Origin: an uncultured Eubacteriales bacterium
GTDB lineage: Bacteria > Bacillota > Clostridia > Oscillospirales > Acutalibacteraceae
DNA: 10,816 nucleotides
Reading direction: 5' to 3'
NCBI GenBank assembly: GCA_934630995.1
Contig: CAKTXU010000028.1
Coordinates: 1-10,816 of the forward strand
This document shows positions 1-5,125 of the stretch, piece by piece. Position numbers and translations under genes: made by a program. Within the stretch, counting starts at the first letter, position 1. Every line of letters starts with the position of its first letter. A model generated the notes under the pieces. The model worked only from the letters and a program-made list of their open reading frames with translations, did no database searches and was not told where the DNA came from.

Positions 1-1072
1 GTTTATTGCGGCGCCTATCGTCGCCCTGCTCCTTACCTATAGCGCCACCTGGCTTGGCTGGGTGCCGGTGGTCACCGAGACGGTGACCTGGACCACCCCG
101 GTCTTTTTCAGCGGCTACAGCGCCGCCGGCTCTCCGGCGGGGGCGCTTCTCCAGTTGGTCTCCCTTCTGGCCGGAACGGCGGTATACGCGCCCTTCGTCA
201 TGCTGTCGGAAAGGATGCGGCGGGACAGAGAGGGGCAGATGGCCGCAGAACTGTCCGCGGCCTATCGGCAGGCGGAACGGGCGGGGGAACCGCTCCAGTT
301 CCTCAATCGCCATGACAGCGTCGGGACAGCCGCCAAGTCCCTGGTGTCCCGCCTGCGGGAGGACATCGCCTCCGACGCGGTTCCCATGTTCTATCAGCCG
401 CAGGTCGACGAATCCGGCCGGGTGATCGGAGCGGAAGCGCTGCTTCGCTGGAAATTCGCCGGGGAGACGGTCTTCCCGCCCCTAGTGGTCGCTTTGGCCC
501 AGGAGGACGGGCTGTTCGATACGCTCACCTCCTGCATTCTCCGCCGGGTCTGCCGGGAGACGCGGGAGCTCTGCGTCAAAACCGGAACGGCGCTGTCTGT
601 GTCGGTCAATATCACCGCCCAGCAGCTCAACAGTCCGCACTTTGTGGAGGAGGTCATCCGCACCGCGGAGGAGGCGGGGGCGGCGGCCCGGCTCTGTCTG
701 GAGGTCACGGAGGAAACCTCTCTCTCCAGCTTCGATCAGATAGCCCTGCAAATCGACCGGCTCCATGAGGCGGGTATCACGGTGGCCATCGACGATTTCA
801 GCATGGGGAGCACCTCGCTGAAATATCTGCAGACCCACGCCTTCCAGTATATCAAACTGGATGGGAGCCTGGTGCGGCGGATGACGGAGAATCCCCGCAG
901 CCGGGAGATCGTCGCCTCCATCGTGGCGCTGGGGGAGACGCTGGGCTTCACCGTGGTGGCCGAATATGTGGAAACGCAGGACGTGCGCGACGCCCTCTGC
1001 GCGCTGGGCTGCCGGTGTTATCAGGGCTATCTCTTCAGCCCCGCCGTGGCGCCGGATGCTTTTGTCGCCTAG
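1..1072 (+). CDS. PTS EIIC-EAL fusion protein, c-di-GMP phosphodiesterase (5' end outside window)
   Basis: The open frame enters from the left edge (first full codon at base 2) and ends with TAG at 1070-1072, giving 356 visible residues. Residues 1-75 look like the last part of a lactose/cellobiose-family PTS EIIC permease: a hydrophobic segment beginning FIAAPIVALLL, then TWTTPVFFSGY, ALLQLV and VYAPFVM, in the order found in ChbC/CelB C-termini. A charged linker (about 76-125) leads to an EAL domain (about 126-356). The catalytic set seems complete: EALLRW (E145), SVNIT, LEVTEE, IDDFSMGSTSL (usual DDFG is DDFS), YIKLDGS, AEYVET (usual AEGVET) and QGYLFSP. EAL domains linearise c-di-GMP to pGpG in the cytoplasm. 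Inference: sugar transport or PTS state at the membrane controls c-di-GMP turnover. A GTG at base 62 would give an EAL protein with one partial helix, but the EIIC similarity continues upstream of it, so the gene is read as 5'-truncated by the window. Sure of EAL; fairly sure of the EIIC part. Confidence 0.88.
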   Translation, partial: FIAAPIVALLLTYSATWLGWVPVVTETVTWTTPVFFSGYSAAGSPAGALLQLVSLLAGTAVYAPFVMLSERMRRDREGQMAAELSAAYRQAERAGEPLQFLNRHDSVGTAAKSLVSRLREDIASDAVPMFYQPQVDESGRVIGAEALLRWKFAGETVFPPLVVALAQEDGLFDTLTSCILRRVCRETRELCVKTGTALSVSVNITAQQLNSPHFVEEVIRTAEEAGAAARLCLEVTEETSLSSFDQIALQIDRLHEAGITVAIDDFSMGSTSLKYLQTHAFQYIKLDGSLVRRMTENPRSREIVASIVALGETLGFTVVAEYVETQDVRDALCALGCRCYQGYLFSPAVAPDAFVA

Positions 1073-1136
1073 TGCCTGGAACAGAACCGGGGGGACGCGC
1101 GGTAAAGGCGCAAACCGGCCGTACGCTACACGTTAA

Positions 1137-1184
1137 AAGCCCTCCGGCGCACCGTCGAAAAGCGTGCGCCGGAGGGCTTCTCAA
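1137..1184. terminator. Bidirectional intrinsic terminator between convergent genes
   Basis: A perfect 16-bp inverted repeat (1137-1152 with 1164-1179, arm AAGCCCTCCGGCGCAC) encloses an 11-base loop. On the minus strand the right end of the stem runs into TTTTAACG, a short U tract suited to ending the alcohol dehydrogenase transcript; on the plus strand the stem is followed by CTCAATATTTT, a looser U-rich tail that can end the EIIC-EAL transcript. It lies 64 bases after the EIIC-EAL stop and 10 bases from the dehydrogenase stop. Confidence 0.82.
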
Positions 1185-1188
1185 TATT

Positions 1189-2340
1189 TTACAGCATCGA
1201 GCGATACAGGGCGGCGATATCCTCTTTGGTGGGGGTGCGGGGGTTGCCGCCGGTGCAGGCGTCCGCCAGCGCCGATTCCGCCAGGAATTCGATGTCCTCC
1301 TCCCGGACGCCCACCTCGCTGACCTTCTGGGGAATACCCACGTCGGCGCCCAGACGGCGGACGGCTTCCACCGCCGCCTTGCGGTACTCCTCCCGGCTCA
1401 TGCTCTCCACCTCCGGAACCCCCATTGCGATGGCGATCTGCTTATACCGCTCGCCGGCGGCCTCGGCGTTGAACTCCAGCACCGTGGGCAGAATGGTGGC
1501 GCAGGCCACGCCGTGGGGGGTATCATACAGGGCGCTGAGGGGATGGGCCATGCTGTGGACGATGCCCAGGCCGACATTGGAAAAGCCCATGCCCGCGATG
1601 TACTGCCCTATCGCCATTTCCTCCCGGGCCGTGGGATCCCCCGCCACCGATTGGCGTAAATTTTTGGCGATGATCTCGATGGCCTTGAGATGCAGCATAT
1701 CGGTCAGTTCCCAGGCGGCCTTGGTGATATAGCCCTCGATGGCGTGGGTCAGGGCGTCCATTCCGGTGGCGGCGGCCAGTCCCTTGGGCATGCTGGCCAC
1801 CATATCGGGATCGACGACGGCGACCACCGGGATATCGTGCGGATCGGCGCAGACAAATTTGCGGCGCCGCTCCACATCGGTGATGACATAGTTGATGGTG
1901 ACCTCCGCCGCCGTGCCGGAGGTGGTGGAGACGGCGATAATGGGCAGGCATTTATTTTTCGTGGGGGACGCCCCTTCCAGGGAGCGGACGTCCGCGAACT
2001 CAGGGTTGGTCATGATAACGGCGATGGCCTTGCTGGTGTCGATGGCGCTGCCGCCGCCCACGGCGAGAAGGCAATCGGCGCCCTCCTGCTTGCAGAAGGC
2101 GACGCCCTCCTGCACATTCTCAATCGTCGGATTGGCCTTGATTCCGCTGTAGACGGCATAGGCGATGCCCGCCCTGTCCAGCACGTCGGTGACCAACGTC
2201 GCAACCTTGAATTTCAGCAGATCCGGATCGGTGCACACCATGACCTTCCGGCAGCCCCGGGCCTTGATTTCACCTGCAATCTCCTGGATTGCCCCTTTCC
2301 CGAAATAGGACGTCTCGTTCAGAATTATCCGATTTGCCAC
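1189..2340 (-). CDS. fucO: Iron-dependent alcohol dehydrogenase, lactaldehyde reductase (FucO-like)
   Basis: 383-residue group III metal-dependent alcohol dehydrogenase, the same length as E. coli FucO and closely similar to it throughout. FucO reduces L-lactaldehyde to 1,2-propanediol with NADH, a cytoplasmic step in anaerobic fucose/rhamnose breakdown. Visible signatures are the N-terminal start ANRIILNETSYFGKG, the dinucleotide loop AVGGGSAIDTSKA (GGGS 95-98), the FADVRSLEG and TAAEVTINYVITD stretches, and iron ligands D195, H199, H262 and H276, one off the E. coli numbering. The start is GTG at 2340: an AAGGAGG site (2348-2354) lies seven bases upstream and the product then begins exactly where family members begin. 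An in-frame ATG at 2454 would add 38 residues that do not look like the family and would lie upstream of the promoter. No fucose or rhamnose genes are visible, so the true substrate could be another short-chain aldehyde or alcohol. The family call is very sure, the substrate moderately so. Confidence 0.93.
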   Translation of the reverse strand: MANRIILNETSYFGKGAIQEIAGEIKARGCRKVMVCTDPDLLKFKVATLVTDVLDRAGIAYAVYSGIKANPTIENVQEGVAFCKQEGADCLLAVGGGSAIDTSKAIAVIMTNPEFADVRSLEGASPTKNKCLPIIAVSTTSGTAAEVTINYVITDVERRRKFVCADPHDIPVVAVVDPDMVASMPKGLAAATGMDALTHAIEGYITKAAWELTDMLHLKAIEIIAKNLRQSVAGDPTAREEMAIGQYIAGMGFSNVGLGIVHSMAHPLSALYDTPHGVACATILPTVLEFNAEAAGERYKQIAIAMGVPEVESMSREEYRKAAVEAVRRLGADVGIPQKVSEVGVREEDIEFLAESALADACTGGNPRTPTKEDIAALYRSML

Positions 2341-2389
2341 GTTTTTTCCTCCTTTTGAGCTTCTGGAATTTTTTGGGGGTCCTGGCCTC

Positions 2390-2419
2390 AGTATAACACA
2401 AACGTCCGGTTCCTGCCAG
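2390..2419 (-). promoter_or_regulatory. Promoter for the alcohol dehydrogenase (extended -10)
   Basis: On the minus strand TATACT (2390-2395) is preceded by TGT (2396-2398), making an extended -10 element; CTGGCA (2414-2419) is a 4/6 match to TTGACA with an 18-base spacer. Transcription from here would give a leader of roughly 40 bases containing the AAGGAGG site. Read by eye; a start-site map would settle it. Confidence 0.55.
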
Positions 2420-2623
2420 ACGGCAAGGCCCGTTTTTTCAAAAAACGACTGCATTTCCTGCTCCGGGGTTTTCGGTCCGCTGATCGCCGGCAGTTACTTG
2501 CCCGCGTACTGCGGCGTGATACGGCTGGCGGTTGTCTCCTTCAGCGGCGCATCGCCCTCGCGGGACGGCTCCCGCCACTATTGCCGCTTATTTGGGTTTG
2601 GAGGCAAGCGCCGCCGCCCCAGC

Positions 2624-2639
2624 CTTACGCCAACGTAAG
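2624..2639. promoter_or_regulatory. Putative operator, 16-bp inverted repeat CTTACG-N4-CGTAAG
   Basis: CTTACG (2624-2629) and CGTAAG (2634-2639) form a perfect 6-bp inverted repeat with a 4-base centre. It ends 10 bases before the proposed -35 of the response-regulator promoter, a position suited to an activator. A related 16-mer occurs at 4356-4371 before the ABC transporter genes. A binding site for the adjacent OmpR-family regulator is the inferred role. Confidence 0.5.
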
Positions 2640-2649
2640 AAAGCGCGGC

Positions 2650-2679
2650 TTCCCACGGGCGGCCCCGGCATGGTATACT
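2650..2679 (+). promoter_or_regulatory. Promoter for the two-component operon (extended -10)
   Basis: TATACT (2674-2679) is preceded by TGG (2671-2673), an extended -10. TTCCCA (2650-2655) is the best -35 candidate, 4/6 to consensus with an 18-base spacer. It lies about 70 bases upstream of the regulator ATG. The poor -35 fits a promoter that depends on an activator bound just upstream. Confidence 0.48.
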
Positions 2680-2747
2680 GGATACGTGAAATTGGAAGCA
2701 TCCCATATCCGCTAAAAAAACTGCCTTGGGAAACGGAGGATTCGCCC

Positions 2748-3434
2748 ATGACGACTGAACCCGGCGCGATTTTGCTGGTGGAGGACGACGAGTTCATCCG
2801 CGACAGCGTCGGCGCCCTGCTGCGGCAGGAGGGCTATGACATACAGGCTTGCGCCAGCCTGGAGGATGCCCGGGGGGCGCTGCGCCGGCGGCTGCCCCGG
2901 CTGGTGATATTGGACGTACTGCTGCCCGACGGCTCGGGCTTCGAGCTCTGCCGGCAAATCCGGGAAAGCTGCGCTGTTCCCATCCTCTTCCTGACCTGCT
3001 GCGACGAGGACGAGGACACCGTGCGCGGCCTCGAATACGGCGGAGATGATTATGTGGGCAAGCCCTTCCGGGCCCGGGTGCTCCTGTCCCGGGTGAAAGC
3101 CCTGCTCCGCCGCAGCGAGGGAAACCCGGCGGAGGGACCGCAAACGGATATTTTTCACTTCGACCGGGACAAAAGAGTCTGCACCGCCGCCGGCGTCCCC
3201 CTTCCGCTGACACCCATCGAATACCGGCTCCTGTACGAGCTGGCCAAACGGGCGGGCGAGGTGGTCCCCCGGGAAACGCTGCTCCATGCCATCTGGGAAC
3301 TGGGCAGCGACTATCTGGATGAAAACACCCTGTCGGTGCATATCAGCCGTCTGCGCGGTAAGCTGGGGCCATACAGCGAAAAGCTGTCCACCGTGCGGGG
3401 GGAGGGCTACCGCCTGAGGTGCGCCGATGAATAG
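2748..3434 (+). CDS. OmpR/PhoB-family response regulator
   Basis: 228-residue cytoplasmic transcription regulator, the usual length for the family. The receiver domain (about 7-122) shows the acidic pocket E12/D13/D14, phospho-acceptor D56 in VILDVLLPDG, T83 and K105 in DYVGKPF. The winged-helix DNA-binding domain (about 135-226) shows LTPIEYRLLYELA, the recognition-helix region ENTLSVHISRLRGKL and the wing STVRGEGYRL. The ATG at 2748 is chosen because GGAGGA (2735-2740) lies seven bases upstream and the receiver fold begins right after it; the frame is open back to 2532, but that extension would cross the promoter and lacks family similarity. The stop overlaps the kinase start by 8 bases, so the two are translationally coupled and should be cognate partners. 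Inferred targets are its own promoter and that of the downstream ABC genes, each carrying a related 16-bp element. Confidence 0.94.
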   Translation: MTTEPGAILLVEDDEFIRDSVGALLRQEGYDIQACASLEDARGALRRRLPRLVILDVLLPDGSGFELCRQIRESCAVPILFLTCCDEDEDTVRGLEYGGDDYVGKPFRARVLLSRVKALLRRSEGNPAEGPQTDIFHFDRDKRVCTAAGVPLPLTPIEYRLLYELAKRAGEVVPRETLLHAIWELGSDYLDENTLSVHISRLRGKLGPYSEKLSTVRGEGYRLRCADE

Positions 3435-4350
3435 CTGGACGGCGGGTCTCCTGTGCCTGCTGGCGGCCGCGGCGGGCGTCCTCCTGGGGCGATTTGCGGA
3501 AAAGAGGCGGGGACGGCGGCAAATCCGGCGGCTGACCCGGATATTGGAGCCCGCCCTGCGGGGAGAGTACGGAACCGATCTGTCCCCCTTTAGGGAAGGG
3601 GAGCTCAGTATCCTGACCAATCAGCTGGAACTGGTGCTCCGGCGCACGGAGGCCATGGTCGGGCAGCTCAGCCGGGACGAGGCCGCCGTGCGGGATTTTA
3701 TCGCCGACATCTCCCATCAGCTCAAAACCCCGCTGACCGGCCTGCTGTCCTATCTGGAGCTGCTGGAGGAGACGGAGTCCTCGCCCTCCAGGCGGGAACA
3801 GCTGGCCAAATGCGTCTATCTGGCCGGGCGGATGGATGAGCTCACCCGGGCGCTGCTGGAGCTGGCCCGGCTGGACGCGGGGGCGATGAAACTGCACATC
3901 GGGCAGGTTCCGGCCGCGGATCTGGCGGAAGCCGCGGTGCGCGCCGCTGAAAGCGCCCGGCCTCAGACAACGGCGGCCTTCACCCTGGATATCTCCCCCG
4001 GCCTTCTCCTCCGCTGCGATGAAAAATGGCTTCGGCAGGCTCTGGTCAATCTGCTGGTCAACGCCATGGAGGTTTCCGATACCGTCCGGCTCACCGCCCG
4101 GGAGGGGGACGGCGCCGTGCTCATCAAGGTCAGCGACAGGGGCGGCGGCATGGACGAGACGGAGCTGCCCCATATCTTCGAGCGCTTCTACCGGGCCAAA
4201 AGCGCCGGCAAGGACGGGTTCGGCATCGGCCTGTCCATGGCGCAGAGCATTGTCCGGCTGCACAAGGGCCAGCTCCGCGCCGTCAATGAGGACGGGGGGC
4301 TGGCCATGCTCCTCACCCTGCCGGTCCTCCCCTGCGCGGACAGCGTATAG
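3427..4350 (+). CDS. Sensor histidine kinase with a single membrane anchor and no sensor domain
   Basis: 307 residues, short for a membrane kinase. One hydrophobic helix (about 4-22) is followed by a basic patch and a HAMP-like stretch (about 30-85). The HisKA helix holds H97 in DISHQLKTPLTG; the usual acidic residue after the histidine is glutamine, a variant common in Firmicute kinases. The ATPase domain has the N box (QALVNLLVNA, N208 and N212), G1 (D237-RGGGM), F box (FERFYR) and G2 (GFGIGLSM, 264-271), so it should be active. There is no extracytoplasmic loop: with one anchor and almost nothing outside, it is unlikely to bind a ligand itself. By analogy with BceS-type kinases, which read the state of a partner transporter, the downstream permease may be the real sensor; this is inference. 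It starts inside the regulator gene, and a 79-base gap with its own candidate promoter separates it from the ATPase gene. Confidence 0.93.
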   Translation: MNSWTAGLLCLLAAAAGVLLGRFAEKRRGRRQIRRLTRILEPALRGEYGTDLSPFREGELSILTNQLELVLRRTEAMVGQLSRDEAAVRDFIADISHQLKTPLTGLLSYLELLEETESSPSRREQLAKCVYLAGRMDELTRALLELARLDAGAMKLHIGQVPAADLAEAAVRAAESARPQTTAAFTLDISPGLLLRCDEKWLRQALVNLLVNAMEVSDTVRLTAREGDGAVLIKVSDRGGGMDETELPHIFERFYRAKSAGKDGFGIGLSMAQSIVRLHKGQLRAVNEDGGLAMLLTLPVLPCADSV

Positions 4351-4355
4351 CCCGC

Positions 4356-4371
4356 CTTACGGCATCTTTAG
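4356..4371. promoter_or_regulatory. Putative operator, second copy of the CTTACG element
   Basis: CTTACGGCATCTTTAG matches the element at 2624-2639 at 12 of 16 positions, and the 8-mer GCCTTACG (4354-4361) is identical to 2622-2629. The left half is intact; the right half (CTTTAG versus CGTAAG) is degenerate. It begins six bases after the kinase stop and 39 bases before the proposed -10, against 50 for the upstream copy, a difference of about one helical turn. Confidence 0.42.
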
Positions 4372-4400
4372 TTGCGCCGCCGCCGCGGGCGGGGTATGCT
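4372..4400 (+). promoter_or_regulatory. Candidate weak promoter for the ABC transporter genes
   Basis: TTGCGC (4372-4377) and TATGCT (4395-4400) are separated by 17 bases in the short gap between the kinase and ATPase genes. Both hexamers are poor matches (3/6 and 4/6). The candidate is supported mainly by its place directly after the repeated CTTACG element; the genes could instead be carried by read-through from the upstream promoter. Confidence 0.3.
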
Positions 4401-4429
4401 GGGGAAAAGGTGTTGAAAAGGAGTGAGCC

Positions 4430-5125
4430 ATGACGATGGGCATCGTGTTGGAAACCAAGGGCTTGTCCAAGCTCTACGGCAAGGGGGAGGGCGAGGTCCG
4501 CGCCCTGAATAAATGCGACCTGCGCTTCCGGGAGGGGAGCTTCACCTCCATCGTGGGGCGGTCGGGTTCGGGGAAATCCACCCTGCTGCATCTGCTGGGC
4601 GGGCTGGACACCCCTACGACCGGCGGCGTCTTTATCGAGGGACGGAATATCTACGACCTGACCGACAGCGAGCGGACGATCCTGCGGCGGCGGCGGGTGG
4701 GCTTCATCTTCCAGTTTTACAATCTGATGCCGGAGCTGACAGCCTATCAGAATATCCTGCTGCCCGTCCAGCTGGACGGGAGGAAGCCGGACAAGGCGTA
4801 TATCGACGAAATCATCTCCACCCTGGGGCTGGAGGAGCGCCTCTCCCACGCCGCCGGAGAGCTGTCGGGCGGCCAGCAGCAGCGGGTGGCCATCGCCCGG
4901 GCGCTGGCGGCCAAGCCCGCCGTCATCCTGGCGGACGAACCCACCGGCAACCTGGACGGCAAATCCGGGGCCGAGGTGCTGGAGCTGCTCCACCTGTCGA
5001 GACGGCGGTTCCAGCAGACCCTGATCATGGTCACCCATGACCGGCAGATTGCCGAGGGCTCCGACCGGATCATCACCCTGGAGGACGGCTGCGTCACCGG
5101 GGACGCGGGGGTGGAGGCGCTGTGA
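4430..5125 (+). CDS. ABC transporter ATP-binding protein (MacB/LolD/BceA type)
   Basis: 231-residue nucleotide-binding subunit that powers the permease encoded next, on the inner face of the membrane. Motifs in order: Walker A GRSGSGKST (43-51), Q loop at Q95 in FIFQFYNLMPELTA, signature LSGGQQQR (145-152), Walker B VILADE (165-170) continuing into PTGNLD, and switch histidine H203 in MVTHD. The FYNLMPELT segment and PTGNLD are typical of the subfamily that pairs with FtsX-fold permeases. Start is ATG 4430, with AAGGAG (4418-4423) six bases upstream; a second in-frame ATG at 4436 is less well placed. The stop TGA overlaps the permease GTG in the four bases GTGA (5122-5125), so the two are translated together. 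Substrate unknown; subfamily members drive antimicrobial peptide resistance, lipoprotein or toxin export and signalling. Confidence 0.95.
   Translation: MTMGIVLETKGLSKLYGKGEGEVRALNKCDLRFREGSFTSIVGRSGSGKSTLLHLLGGLDTPTTGGVFIEGRNIYDLTDSERTILRRRRVGFIFQFYNLMPELTAYQNILLPVQLDGRKPDKAYIDEIISTLGLEERLSHAAGELSGGQQQRVAIARALAAKPAVILADEPTGNLDGKSGAEVLELLHLSRRRFQQTLIMVTHDRQIAEGSDRIITLEDGCVTGDAGVEAL

Larger units (their letters stand above)
2341..2747. other. Divergent intergenic spacer without a supported gene
   Basis: About 400 bases separate the dehydrogenase start from the response-regulator start. The left end holds the dehydrogenase ribosome site and promoter; the right end holds a near-palindromic 16-bp element, a second extended -10 promoter and the regulator's ribosome site. 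The middle (about 2430-2620) is GC-rich; one plus-strand frame stays open to a TAA at 2637-2639 but has no start codon with a ribosome site and no family resemblance that I recognise, so nothing is called there. Confidence 0.6.

Noticed and set aside
62..1072. GTG at 62 as the true start of a stand-alone EAL protein
   Set aside because: Sequence before 62 in the same frame continues the EIIC-like helix and has no ribosome site; the gene more likely starts outside the window.
2430..2639. Open plus-strand stretch in the divergent spacer that might be a gene remnant
   Set aside because: There is no start codon with a ribosome site and no recognisable similarity, and it overlaps the upstream end of the dehydrogenase promoter region.
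2712..4263. Two overlapping long minus-strand frames (2712-3620 and 3343-4263)
   Set aside because: They lie opposite the response regulator and kinase, have no ribosome sites or recognisable motifs, and the plus-strand genes are unmistakable.
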